From Atherinomorus stipes (Eukaryota; Chordata; Actinopteri; Atheriniformes; Atherinidae): a DNA stretch of 64,000 nt. Made by a program: the position numbers and the translations under genes. The stretch spans positions 124,001-188,000 of the forward strand of contig JALJCO010001321.1 of NCBI GenBank assembly GCA_023101725.1, given 5' to 3'. The notes below the pieces were generated by a model. The model worked only from the letters and a program-made list of their open reading frames with translations, was not told where the DNA came from and did not search any database. Below, piece after piece: positions 23,651 to 35,222 of the stretch; position 1 is the stretch's first letter; the number at the start of each line of letters is the position of its first letter.

Positions 23651-24493
23651 GCATCCAACCCTTTCAGTGAGGAGGAAAGTCTGGTGATAATATGAAATTG
23701 TGGCAAATTCTCTGATAATGCAACTTTTCCAAACTACTGCAGTTGAAAGCATTTGTGTCTGAATCTCGAAAGGATGGCCAAAGTATTACATACCAATGCA
23801 TCAGAAAAATGATATGCTAATAATCAACTCAGAAAAAGTTTCCATGACTTTATGGGAGATAAATACAAAAAAATTTACTACTTTAACTTTTTCAGATTTC
23901 ATTTCAATCCAATACTTGTTTCAAGGTCCAATAAATATTACTGAAGCAGCAACAGCTGTAACCTATTTTCCTGAAAGACCCAGTAAAACCAGATTGTTTA
24001 CAACGGGTTTGATGGTTTATTGGCTTCAGTTTAACAATTTTTGGGTGGGTTATAACAAAGCCAGCAGTTTAGGCAAACAGCTCACTGTATTCAGTTAATG
24101 ACTCCTTTTTCCTTTGAACATATTCAGAAGATGCCAGTCTGATGGAATTAATAAACATTAATGTACATACAAGCTAATGTTTATTCCACCATGGAATAAA
24201 GCTTTAATATTATGGCGACTAACCTCTCCACTTCTATGCTCAAACATGTCTCAGGTTGATATCAAAGTAGGTGTGTCTGAAATTTCAACAGCAATGCCAT
24301 TTACAAAACAACTGTAACTTCCGTGGTACCGATGAAGTGTGTTTTCCAACCTGACAGGTGATGAACGTTATCTGTCACCACCTGCTGCTGGATTACCTGT
24401 ATTTTTTTCTCTCTTTTCAACTTCTAAACAAAGATGTGTACAGTAAATACACTGCAGCCTTAGCACATAACAGTGTAGTTTCTTTTATCTTTG
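23651..24493. other. Unassigned AT-rich DNA
   Basis: A 100-codon open frame at 23796-24098 has no recognisable domain. No repeat ends were paired. Confidence 0.45.
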
Positions 24494-25048
24494 TGTCACA
24501 GGGTGAACAACCGGGTGCTGCCAGAGACTGGACTCTGCCCACTAGGGACTGTTAGCATGCTTTTTATGGTTTTTTGTGGGGTTTAAACCCTGTTTTCATT
24601 CCCAAGCTAGTGGGAGCTTTTAACGAACTGATTGGCAGCACCTGGGGAGAAGGACTTCTCCCCTGGCTTAATTGAATGCTGAAAGAATAAAAGCCGGTGT
24701 GCGGACAACAGCGAAGGAAGGACTGAGGAGGACTGGGTCCAGGAGGCGCAGCCGGGGGAGGACGTGAGTCCCCCCGGCTGGGGGGCTTGTGGCAGCGGTT
24801 TGGCAGTGGCTTGGCAGCGGCAGCGGTGGTGAATGCGAGGCGGCGGAGACGTGGAAGAGTGGCCCGGGAGTCGGAGGGCGGCCGCGGACCCCACTGAGGA
24901 GGTATTTAGGGAGGGCCCAGGTGGGATTTGATCCCCAGACAGGAGTTATGCATGCTAATCAGTTGGCCAAAGGGATATTCTTGTGGCCAAGTAGCCAAGG
25001 CTGATGATCGCTTGGAGGCATAGTGACAGGACTATCAACTGTCACATT
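24494..25048. mobile_element. LTR-like GC-rich segment with tRNA-like module
   Basis: It begins TGTCACAGGG and ends CAACTGTCACA, so it has TG...CA borders with a short inverted match. Inside are AATAAAAG at 24686, a GC-rich block at 24720-24900 unlike its surroundings, and an antisense tRNA-like stretch at 24917-24985. The right 35 bases (GGAGGCATAGTGACAGGAC and on) recur at 36 kb. No matching target duplication, primer site or protein frame was found, so solo LTR is only one reading. Confidence 0.4.
24915..24985 (-). repeat. tRNA-like module, copy 1
   Basis: Read on the minus strand it gives CCCTTTGGCCAACTGATTAG (A-box-like) and GGGGATCAAATCCCACC (B-box-like, GGNTCNAATCC). The same module occurs at 36957-37022 and 52641-52706. 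The poor D-arm and anticodon structure argues against a working tRNA. Confidence 0.6.
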
Positions 25049-25169
25049 AGGTAATGTTATTTATCCTGTTTGCCTCTACTGTATGTTGGCATTGCAATGG
25101 AATAACCTATTCAGGGTGTTTCAGCTTTCCTGAGAGCAGCTGTGAAAATCTCCAGCTAACTAGCAAAGC

Positions 25170-25790
25170 AGTCTTCCAGGAATGGGATAAAGAAGAGCAG
25201 AAGAATGTGCAACAAGAACTTAAAAGGACTCTGAGGCATGCTAAGGTGAAGTATAGAAATGTAGAAAAACTGCTGGAGAACAAACGCACAACAAAGGTAT
25301 GGAGAGGAATGAAGAGCATCTACAAACTGAAGAACTATCAGTCTGTTGAAGATGATGTAGACAAAGCCAACTCATTCAACCAGTAGCAGCTGCCTCCTCC
25401 ACTTCCACCTTTGTGGCTGCTCTCTAGACATCTGTGTCTGCTCGTTCCACCTATGTGGCTGCTTACACCACCTCCACTTCTGCAACTTCCATCTCTGTGG
25501 CCACCTCTTGTCTGCTCCCCTGTCTTTAACAAGAGATGTAAGCTAAGATTTGGTCAGGGAGGCTGTTGGATGGAGTGTGTCCAAGGCTTCTGAAGGATGG
25601 TGCGGGGCAACTAGCATGTCTTGTTCAGAGGCTCTTAAATTCAAGCCTTCAGATGGATAAAGTCCTGGTGCTGCGAAAGACTTCCTGTCTCATACCAGTA
25701 CCCAAAATGGGGTGGAATTTCTAGGTTAGTGGAATCGGGCACTGGGGCTCCACAGGGGACTATTTTAGCACCCTTATTTTTCCCTCACAC
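25170..25790 (+). pseudogene. Shredded jockey/L2-like LINE fragment
   Basis: Bases 25174-25386 encode the linker before the reverse transcriptase (DKEEQKNVQQELKRTLRHAK, VWRGMKSIYKL, VDKANSFNQ). This corresponds to the RANELN region of the 17-19 kb LINE. After a serine/threonine-rich stretch with tandem CTTCCACC-like repeats (25400-25510), bases 25580-25715 encode RLLKDGAGQLACLVQRLLNS and KTSCLIPVPKMG (first RT block). Then motif B follows as GTGAPQGTILAP (about 25728-25775). Motifs A and C are absent, so several deletions have occurred. Confidence 0.75.
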
Positions 25791-26271
25791 TCTGAACATC
25801 AGAGTTTTGGTAAGTTATTAACTAAACAGCAAAGGAAAATCCAGAAAGATTAACATGCTCTAAATCCATCACATAATTGTTTTTCTTTTAATTAGCAAAA
25901 TGGAAAACTAAGACAGTATAGCCTTTTCAAATTCAAGACTTCAATATATCATAGTGCCTTAATTTCTACATTCTGTATATATTTTTATAGCCTGACCCTA
26001 TCATCTGACAGTTGCACGCCCTCAGTCATAACATAATTTAATTACAGTAGATGAAACAAAAGGTCAATGTACTAAAATTTACAAGAGTCTCTCACATAGC
26101 GATGGGGACAGAACTAGAGACAATCTGCCCATTCATCTATTAAAATAAACCCTGAAACACGATAGGAGACAACCATATGACACACATTATGAAGTACACT
26201 TACACAGACATATTTTCTACTATATCACAGTTTGGCCTGTCTGAGCTACAGTGTTAAAAGCACAGGTACTT
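25791..26271. other. Unassigned AT-rich DNA
   Basis: No gene or repeat end recognised. Confidence 0.45.
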
Positions 26272-26318
26272 CGAGTCAAAGGTGTGGACAAAATGTGTCC
26301 AAAATTTTGACTGTCCTG
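26272..26318. mobile_element. Tc1-derived palindromic MITE, copy 2 (remnant)
   Basis: GAGTCAAAGGTGTGGACAAA is followed by the inverse ATGTGTCCAAAATTTTGACT, the same Tc1 terminal words as copies 1, 3 and 4, collapsed to about 47 bases. Confidence 0.55.
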
Positions 26319-26341
26319 AATATATACTATAGGGTGTAAGT

Positions 26342-26556
26342 CAGTGTTTCTCAGTTCCAGTCCTCAGCACCCATTGCCCTGCATAACTTCTAGGCAACCC
26401 TGCTTTCACACACCTGAATCGAATGAATGGCTCGTTAACACACTGCAAAGAACTTGATGAGGAAGTTCATTCATCTGAATCAGGTGTGTTGAAAAAAGGA
26501 ACACATGGAAGCTATGCAGGGCAGGGGGTCCTAAGGACCGGAATTGAGACACACTG
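26342..26556. mobile_element. hAT-type foldback MITE
   Basis: It starts CAGTGTTTCTCAGTTCCAGT and ends (inverse) CAGTGTGTCTCAATTCCGGT. The inverted homology continues through GCCCTGCAT and into GAATCAGGTGTGT, so nearly the whole 215 bp can fold. The flanks are GTGTAAGT (26334-26341) and GTGTAAGC (26557-26564), 7 of 8, which fits hAT. I recall this as an abundant teleost MITE. Confidence 0.85.
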
Positions 26557-26564
26557 GTGTAAGC

Positions 26565-27040
26565 CATGTCAACAATGTGAAATAAACAGCTGAGCTGACA
26601 CTGCGGTTAATTATTATTCCAGTAGAAGTAATGCTGCATATGATGGTGCTGACCAAGTGATTGTACATTTACAACAAACTTTGTCCATGGCATGACAGGG
26701 TTGTGCGCGCGGTGTCCATGTATTTAAATGCCATGTGTGCTGTACAGTACACGTTTGTATTTTCTCACTACCTCGATCAGCTATGTGTTCAACCTTGCAC
26801 CTGCGTTAAGTGGAAATGTGGTGGTAACCACTCTGCTTCAAGTGTTTCTGCACAAACCCAGTCCCCCTCAAACGTCCGGCCAATCACACAATACTTCTTG
26901 GAGCTCCACAAGAAGATTGTTCTGCTCGACTGAGGTTTTGAGAACAAGCCACAAGACATCCTCAATCATGTCCAAGATTAACTTTCCAACAAGAGGAAAG
27001 TTATTATTTCTCTTGGAGTACAGGTATGTAGTAACAAACT
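26565..27040. other. Unassigned DNA
   Basis: Two overlapping open frames of 90 and 118 codons cross this stretch but show no domain and differ only by frame. No repeat ends were found. Confidence 0.4.
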
Positions 27041-27044
27041 TTAA

Positions 27045-27531
27045 AGGTAGAGTCGGAAGTTTCCCCTATGAAAATAAATGTTAGACTTGTGCAAGTGAAC
27101 TCCGTCTCAAACCACGCCTGTGGGGCTTTACTCGAGTGCAGTGATGAGTTTGAATGCAAGTCCCCCTCCCTCTGCCTGTAATTCGCTCTTTCGCTTTGTT
27201 GTGGTCTGGTCGGGACGTTTCTGGGTGGAGATTTCTGTTTATATCGGCAGCCAATGACAGAGCTAAGGGCATGACGCTGTGTGGAAATAAGCTCATGATT
27301 GGAGCAGACGCCAGTCACTCAAACTCTTGAAAGAAAAAAAAGAAAGAAAGAAAACAGCAGATACACGGAAGAAAAGGTGAGGGCTTTAGATAGTGCACAT
27401 TGGAAAACCAGGGTAAATGTTGGTTTGGCTTTTATCCGCTTCTGAGCTCTAAACGAGAAGCTTGAAGCTGAATAGGCTGAAGAACGAGGCAGCCATTAGC
27501 CTGAGAGGTGGGGGAACTTCAGACTCTACCT
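27045..27531. mobile_element. TTAA-target (piggyBac-like) MITE
   Basis: The ends are AGGTAGAGTCGGAAGTTTCC and, inverted, AGGTAGAGTCTGAAGTTCCC, differing at two of the first 20 positions. TTAA flanks both sides (27041-27044 and 27532-27535). It is 487 bp with no transposase. piggyBac and Kolobok both duplicate TTAA; the AGG start does not decide between them. Confidence 0.85.
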
Positions 27532-27535
27532 TTAA

Positions 27536-30500
27536 GCTTGCTACAGTACTTCACCTTGATTTTAGTGTTTTACAGTGTGAGAGTTATTCGACTCTCATCA
27601 TTCCAACTTCACCAACCCCTAAACTTCACTATTGTCCTGGTCGTCCTAATCATGTCTTTTTCCAATAAGGTCTTTGGGCTAAACAGTAAATGTCACATCA
27701 AAAAGACAATTGTTTAAGGATAACTTTATTGTATAAATCTCAGCATTTGTGAAAGACACACAACAGAACTTTTTCTTTAGCATCCATCTTGTATCATACC
27801 TGTACTGTGATTCACTCCAGCCAGTAAAAGACAGTCTTATCTTGCCTCTTTTGTCTCTTCCTTTCTTTCTGTTCCTCTCTTCCTCCGGTAATGTTTCCTT
27901 GCGTTTCTTTACCGAATCCGATATGATGCGCTTTCAAAACACCCGCGGTGTTCACAAGTGGTTCATTTCCATTTGCCAGTAAGTGCGCATAGTCGGCTGC
28001 AACGTCACAGTCGCATCCCAGATGGGAAACTTATTTCCTGCTGTTTCTGTGCCCCGGGGAGCCTCTGGGCAGTTTTCCTCTCTATTCCTGTTTATATCTT
28101 TCCCCAAGATTTTTTAGAAAAATCTCCATCCACAAACCTGGTATTTTTCTCTGAGTCAGCTTACTCTCTGCTCACTTGCTCCTGTAGTTGTTGATGCTGA
28201 CCGGTAATGGTTTCTCCAGCCTGAACATTAGTCTCAGTTTGCTGTAAAAATTCCAGCCAAAACCAACAATATACCCCACAAGCCTCCCCAATAATCCTTT
28301 CATCATTACAGTGTGGCCAGTCTTAATGGCTACTAAATGCAATGACATGGAAAGCTTTTGGCATTTAGCTGGCAGTTTGATCTGTGCTAGAGCATATGAT
28401 CGATTTAGAGGAGAAACTTTTGTTGTACAGTGAACTTATTTCTTGTTTTTTAATTCCTTTTTATCTATTTATTTAAGTATTTTACTGTTTTGGACAGTTG
28501 GAAGTTACCCTGCCACAACCTTGGCCAATGAACTGCTTTTCTGCAGAAACTGAAAATTTACATTTGTATATTCCATTTTGGGAGACTCTTGAAACATCAT
28601 ACATCATCGATTCTAACAGTCACTTTATAACTGTGTCATTAACCTTTCCTTGCACCCGCTTTTCAACCTCCTGTATCTGTTTCCACTTAAAAGTGATGAT
28701 TTTCTTAATCACACAAAAAACTTTGGTGAGTGACCTTGTGTAAATGAGCACGGAAGAGTTATAAGAACAGCATATTCAGCAAAAGAAAGACATTATATGT
28801 CCTGTTCAAACAGAAACTTTCACAGATAAAAAAAAAAAAAGCCTGAGATTTTCTGAAAAAGCTTGAGAAATAATTAAAACACTGATGGTACATAACCTAT
28901 TAATACTGTCTTGATTTAAGTATCATAAACGTTACAAAAAGAGTCATTATGTTCAGTGTAGTGATTTAGCCACCATAGACAAGCTGCTTTTGCATTACAG
29001 TTTTTCGCAAAATAAAAGCAATATTTCTGTAGATAAATGCATAGGATAAATACGTTGCAGTTTTTGCGTTGCATTGTGGCTAACTTTGTAGCATTGTGTA
29101 GTTTTGTTGTGTTTTAGCTAGTTGTGTTGTGGTTAAACTTAAAGCTTTATGGATTATTGTGTTGTGTTGTGGCTTTTGTATTGCTGTGACACAACATTTT
29201 GCAAGGGGATCACGAAGTTATCTCATCATAATTTCTTGCAACATCATTGTCCTAGTCACTTTTTGTGTGTCATTTATCAGCAAAAATAAATCAGCCTCAG
29301 AGTTGTTAGTTAAGTTATAACTGGGCCTGGGCCCGTTGGCAATGTTGGCATAGTGCTCTGTGTCATTGGTCTTTGTGTAAGAAACAGTGTGTACAATGAT
29401 GCTTGCGAATGCCACTTTTTTTTCTTTCTTTCTGTTCCTTTTTTAGTTTTTTTTTGTTTCGTGCAGTTGACTAGTGACCTCAAGTTTATTTGCAAACATG
29501 TAAAAAGTCCAGATAGCAAGATCTAGGGCTTCACTCTCTTTGCTTAGTCAGCTGTTGCCATGAAAAAGAGGAGATTGCCACATATTTGTTACATGAGATT
29601 AAGGAGATAGTGGTGGGCATTCTGCAACTCCAAAACAAAAATTCAAACATGGCATTTGGAAGTAAATGCCATGTTTACAGCTAAGGAGACCCTAGCTAAG
29701 GAAACCAATGGACTGCATCAAATTTTCAATTTAGATTCAATCCCCCATCTGCAGCATGCATGGAAATATAAATGTAAGGCACAAACAGAAAATCTGTGCT
29801 CACCAAACTATTCATATTTCTGGTTAAAAGGCCTGAAATTAGATTCATTTGGAAATTTTCCACAACAATCAATCCTAGTACATATGTTACTATATATAGT
29901 TTTTCTACATAAAACTTTTTCAGTGATCTGCCAATTAATAAGCTCTCTTGAATTTTTTACATGTCTACCCTCTGTTTGACCTGAGAAAGGTTACTCATAG
30001 GTTTGTTGGATTAGTACAGAAAAATTAACACAAACAGATGGTGATGTGATCTGAATTGCACACAATGTGAAATGGTTAGGCAACTCACAGTGAGAGGTGG
30101 ACACGTTGAGCCAGTGTAAGACATATGTGAGTACTTAAATTGTTTCTGGCAGCTCTGGAGCAGTGCCTGAAAACAAAACAGCAGAGCAGCGAACAACAGA
30201 CTTCATAAAAACATGCTGAGTAAGTCCAAGAAGCACTGGCTTGTGCAAGATTAGAACTGAAAAGGAAACTGGTTGGCCAAAATGCAAACTGAAAGGTGTT
30301 TTTTTTTTTTTTTTTAACTAGAATTTCACTGGTGCTTCAATGCCTGTTTTTTTTTTTTATCAGTAAAGAGGTGAGCCCTTCATCTTCTCTTTTTGTCGAG
30401 TAAGTCCTGCTCAAAGGTCTACTCTCACTCTGCTGCTTCCTCTGTCATCATAATATCTCAACATTTTCAGCTTGAATCCGATCCCAGAATGTGCCCACGA

Positions 30501-31910
30501 ACTCTCCAAATTCTTGTTATCATTGTCTCTCAGCCATTCATCCATCATCCTTATTAGTGAAGGCAGTTCATTTCAAATGGCAAGCAGTTTATATGGCTGT
30601 TGAGATTTCCTCTACACATTCTCCAAGAGAAAACCCAATAGTCAAGAATTAAGGCCGACAAGGGAGGCATCCTGCTATTCCCACTGTCACGTTTCGATAA
30701 TATTTCTGACTGTAGCGTTTCCATTTCACAACACAGTTTTTCTCTTTATTGATGTGGGAAACTTTGCAAGGTAAGCAGAGATTCTGAAGTTTCCAGAAAA
30801 AAAGATAACTAAAGGCTAAGATACTGACTCCTACAGCTCTGTACGTGTTCCTGTGTGACAACATCCACTCTCAACATTAGTTAGAGTCATGGAGGAGGGA
30901 ATGGCAGCAGGGGCTAAGCCACGGACCTTTGTGACATTCTTCACACTGTCCACAATGTCCTGCACAATGTTTTTAGCAATAATTGTTTTTTTCTTTTTAC
31001 TCTCTTATATGGGCCCTTTTTACACTGTCCTCTCACTTACAGATGGTTTAGGTTAGACTGTGCAGTACCTTATATTTACAAACTACGTGGTTTGACAGTT
31101 TAAAACAAAGTGTCATGTAATGTCTTACAAACTCTTCCTGAAGGAAACATAATATACAAAGTTATTTAAAAATTCTGCACTGGACTTTGTAGATCACTTT
31201 CCTTATTAATCCAAAATTTACAGTAAAACAGTATGACATTGTCCTCAGGGCTCACCACCTGTGGGAGGGGTAGAAGTGGGAGTTAAACACTCCCATGGGC
31301 AATGACAGTGAGACATTGATTGACTTTTACTGACTACAGAGAGTTCAGAGTACCGGTAGGATGCAACATACAGTACATGCTGTTCTTAGAGAATGTCTCG
31401 GAGAAAATCTGCCAGAGTTCACAAGTGCTTCTTTCAGATGGACAGCATGCAGAAGGGAAACATGTAATAGGTTTAAATGATAAAGAATAATAGTAAAAAA
31501 AAAAATGTATTAGGCCTAATTTAAAAAAAAAAAGATTTAATGACTGTCTATAGTGTCCGTAATTATAATCAGAGTCAACTGTTTGCTAAAAAGTTTGTGA
31601 GTGAAAATTGATGGGATTTCAGAAATGGAACATCAGTTAGAATAACAAACTTATGAAGCATCATAACTCTTCTCTGTTTTTCTTCTTAACGCAACCTTAC
31701 TTGCTGCGTGCACTATTTGTCTTTAGAGTATGAAGTCAAAGTTCTGCCTCTGAACGTGTGCGATTTGTTTTCTTAGTCACTCCCATCTGATGAGGTCATC
31801 ACTCTGCGTCAGGTTGGCGGCACGCTGGGTGCCGTCTTGCAGCTGTGCTGCATCAGACTGGAAATCCCCTCATCCTCAAACCGAGCTTCAGAGAGTGCAA
31901 ATGTGTGCAT
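27536..31910. other. Unassigned DNA, long
   Basis: No convincing gene over 4.4 kb. Low-complexity spots include TTGTGTTG-type repeats at 29050-29180, T-rich DNA at 29417-29460 and 30299-30316, and A runs at 28829 and 31496. Bases 28200-28420 are compositionally balanced and repeat-free (see findings). Short frames lack domains. Confidence 0.45.
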
Positions 31911-32195
31911 AAGCATACTGTGTGTGTGTAGGTGTGTGTAATTGTGTGTGTGCATGTAAGGCTGGATGTGCTTGTTGAGCTTGGCAAATGATATGTGTAT
32001 TTAGGTGCTTGCTTTAGTGGCTGAGGTATTTCTAAGTGTTGTACTTTGAGTGTTTGTGCGATATGAGTGTGTGTGTGTTTTGTTTGTGTATGTAGGTGGA
32101 TGGCTTGAAATGTGGATTCTTGCTGTCCATGTGTGCACAGCATGTGGCTGTGTGCGGCCTACTGAGAGGAGGCGTGTGGCATGAAATGTGTGTGT
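31911..32195. repeat. Interrupted GT-rich microsatellite region
   Basis: Several (TG)n tracts at 31919-31951, 32067-32096 and 32187-32195 are separated by non-repeat DNA. The apparent antisense His/Thr-rich reading frames here are translations of these repeats. Confidence 0.8.
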
Positions 32196-32286
32196 TTAAT
32201 GGAGGGAGAGGGGGACCAAAAGAGTACAAAGCCAGTTTGTGGTAACTTTTATAACTGTATTATCTTATTCTACTTCCTTGTGAGTG

Positions 32287-32321
32287 GGTGTGTGTGTGTG
32301 CGCGTGTGTGTGTGTGTGTGG
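32287..32321. repeat. (GT)n microsatellite
   Basis: A nearly pure TG tract of about 17 units, interrupted once by CGCG. Confidence 0.9.
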
Positions 32322-32329
32322 CAGGGATG

Positions 32330-33693
32330 GGAATGGATCAAGGGAAAATAAGGACATGACCTGTTTGTATAATAAACGCTGCTAACTTTCTTTTTCTGCT
32401 TCTTTTCTTCCCTTCATGGCTCTAATCATAGTCAGCCTCAACCCTGGCGCCCCCGCACACGATCATGCCTTGCCTCAATATTTACACTTAAATCTGCAGA
32501 TTCAGTTTTCCCTCATTTGTTTCCCCCCTCTTACCTTCAAATCCACCACCCTGATCCAACTCCTTGACCCCCTCCTTTGTGTATCCTCCACTCTTTCACT
32601 CTTGCCCTTGTTTTCTGTTCTCCCTCTAAACCTCTGTGCACTCCCCTGGAAAGTTGGCCCACTCCCCTCGAGCTCCGACGCCCACACTTTCCCCACTGCT
32701 TGTTCACACAGAAACTCTGCACACACGCTCTCACACATACACATGACAAGCACCATTTGTCTTCAGTTAGTGTTTTGTTTGTGGGTCCTCTGTAGCTCCT
32801 CTCAGTCTTAAATGTAAGTGATTCAAGCCAGTGTACTGAATGGTAAAGAGCCAAGAGACTAAAGGTAGAGAAAATTCAGGGTTCCTACACAATGCTTTCT
32901 TTCAAATTCAAATTTGTTTTTTCAATGGTAATCCTTAGGAAATTTTGTTGTTGTTATTTTGTCATTTCTTTTTTTCTGTCACTTTCTGTCATTCTTTTTG
33001 TATTTACACTGCACTTCCCATTAGTTAAACAGCTGCCAATCAAACAATGTGGGTGGTACTGGGAAATCGTTTTCCTTGGTTTAAATCTCTCTAAGAGGAG
33101 CTTTGTGTGAAAACCCAACTATAATTATAGTCATAGCAACCCTTGGTAACTTGCTAATTTCAAAATGGACAAAAGACTAAATATCCCAAACTCACACAGA
33201 ATCCTGCCGTGCTATGTGTTCTTTTTTGTTTCTTTTTGAGTTTTCTTTTAAAATTAGTATTTTTGCTATGCTAATGTATGTTTACTTTGCATATTAGGTG
33301 AGGAAATTTGTTTGGCTTATTGTATTTCCCATTTTGTAATATCAGTTGGTGTTGTACATTGTTGGAAAGCCTGAATACTTTTACAACAAAGTGTAACTTG
33401 AAAGGATTGTAATTTCAGAGAATTAGCAACACATCTAAACATGTGGTTAGTCCCCCCCAAAAATGTGCCAAAATCCTCTGCTCTGGACAGGCATCTGATT
33501 GGCACCAATTTGTTACAGACATATCAGAATGAAAAATGGGGCTAGTTGTTGGATTGGAACAAATCTTGAAAGTGGGTTGTTCAAAAAGGATTCAAAAATT
33601 GGGATAGATCATGTAATCCAATCCCAGTTTTGACCTGGATAAAACTTCCATTTGTGTTCAAAACTTTTCAGTAGGATTTGGATAATTTAAGAT
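32330..33693. other. Unassigned DNA
   Basis: C-rich stretch 32405-32760 gives open frames up to 131 codons on both strands, which reflects composition and not a gene. The part at 33530-33690 (GGATAGATCATGTAATCCAA and similar) looks like one flank of a repeat continued at 34130-34290. Confidence 0.4.
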
Positions 33694-33870
33694 CAGGGGC
33701 GGGCAGCTCTGGTCCTTGAGGGCCAGCATCCTGCTGGTATGAGGAGTTTCCTTGTGGCAACACTTGTGACTGGGCTCTGCACAACTCAACTACTTCCTGA
33801 ACTTAAGCCAGCTCCTTTGTTTCCTGTCTTTCATTACTGGACAAACTGATTAATCCAGGTGTGTCTGGCT
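33694..33870. mobile_element. hAT-type MITE, left part only
   Basis: It begins CAGGGGCGGGCAGCTCTGGT and continues CCTTGAGGGCCAGCATCCTG, which I recall as the start of a common teleost MITE. It also has AATCCAGGTGTGTCTGGC, the internal motif that normally pairs in the hairpin. No right end was found. Confidence 0.5.
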
Positions 33871-35142
33871 ATTGTCGTCGTTTTCTTTGTCATTGCGAGA
33901 ACAGCTTGGTGGAGCTCTGTGCTCTCTGAATGCTTTTCTTTTCTTTTTTTTTTAATCAGGTGATGGATCGTGAAGTTAACTGTAATTTAAAGAGGGTGTT
34001 TATGTTATTTTTGTGTTTTGTCTGAAAATGAAGAACAATTTGACGATACCGTCACCATTTTAGCTCTTCTGCCTGTTGGTTTCAGTATAGCTCGTATTGC
34101 TCATATTGTGTGATGTTGTGCCATTTAGAACACTGGTAACCCGGATTTTCTGATCTTGAAACTGTGTATCTGGATCAGAGTGATCCAATCCAGGGTTGCT
34201 TGGAAAAACCGGCATAAAAGTAAGACGGATCACCAGATCCTGGATAGCAAAAAATTGGCTTTACAAATCTGGATAACTTTTGTCCAAATTAAATCTTTTG
34301 AACAACTGTCCGCTGGAGTCAAGCAATCTGACTCCAGATTACCAGTTTTCAGTGGACGGGTGACTTTAAATTTCCCAAAACGAGTCGGTCGGGTTCACAT
34401 GTTCTCCGATCTCCCTGGGAGGGGTTTCTCCAGCCAAGCACCACAGGGCCTCCCCATCCCAAGGGTCCTGTGGGATCATGGGTGCTGTGATATAAAATCA
34501 TAACAAAAAAATTCAAAAGGTTTCAAGACGGCTCCGCAGCTTAAGAATGGTAGTAAACAGTAAATGGTTTGTGGTGAATGATTCAAAGTATTACATTCCT
34601 GTACACCACAGTCTGGTAGTGAACATACAAGCTTTAATGTTGCTATGACGACTGTAAGAAAGCTTTTCAAAGTTATTGCCACAAATGAAGGAGCTGTTTG
34701 GAGCTGATTGAAAAATTCAAGAGAAATGTGAGCTGTTGCAGCAGTATCAAGGTTTCAACAGTCAAATCAAGTCTTGGAAATACTGGTTCCTCTAAGTCCC
34801 ACCATTCAGTTTAATAGTATTTTTCCTTAAGTACTCCCTTTTACTGAACCACTCAAGCTGATTGAGCTGTGCAAGAGGAGTAGCTGGAACACTCGTTATG
34901 AGACCATAGAAGCTGCAAAGGGAGTCCCGGGGTGGATTTAAATGAAAGAAAAAAAAATCTGAAAAGTGGGCCAAAGATGCTGGAACGAAAGCCAGGGCCA
35001 GATCAGCTCTGGCTGGGATGCCTGAGGGAGGATGTCTGATGCTGTGAGACCCAAAGCACTACCTCAGGAAACATCACTGATGATATTTCCCACCCCACCT
35101 CAAATATATTTTACACCGTAATTCAGTTTAGTTTTATTTACA
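33871..35142. other. Unassigned DNA
   Basis: Bases 34130-34290 carry TGGATCAGAGTGATCCAATC and resemble 33530-33690. A 115-codon frame at 34156-34503 crosses this repeat and shows no domain. Bases 35010-35090 look well preserved but could not be named. Confidence 0.4.
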
Positions 35143-35220
35143 CTACCAGTCAAAAGTTTGGACACAATTACCTAACTGAATCAATGGGAAAGTGTGTCCA
35201 GACATTTAACTGGTAATGTA
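35143..35220. mobile_element. Tc1-derived palindromic MITE, copy 3
   Basis: ACTACCAGTCAAAAGTTTGG (from 35145) is answered by GTGTCCAGACATTTAACTGG (about 35194-35213). The middle holds only ATCAATGGGAAAG. Bases TA adjoin both ends, as for Tc1/mariner. Confidence 0.75.
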
Positions 35221-35222
35221 TA

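Noticed and set aside
24915..24985. Functional tRNA gene
   Set aside because: A- and B-box words are present but the cloverleaf stems and anticodon arm do not form well, and three diverged copies sit in repeats.
26661..27084. Two overlapping frames of 90 and 118 codons
   Set aside because: Different frames of the same DNA, the second running into a TTAA MITE; no domain.
32416..32854. Overlapping frames up to 131 codons on both strands
   Set aside because: C-rich composition lowers stop frequency. No domain, and sense and antisense frames are equally open.
34156..34503. 115-codon frame
   Set aside because: Crosses repeat-like DNA related to 33530-33690 and shows no domain.
35010..35095. Possible C/D-box small nucleolar RNA (CTGATGC ... 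CTGATGA)
   Set aside because: The C box is imperfect, the terminal stem is weak and the motif order is not right, so chance is as likely.
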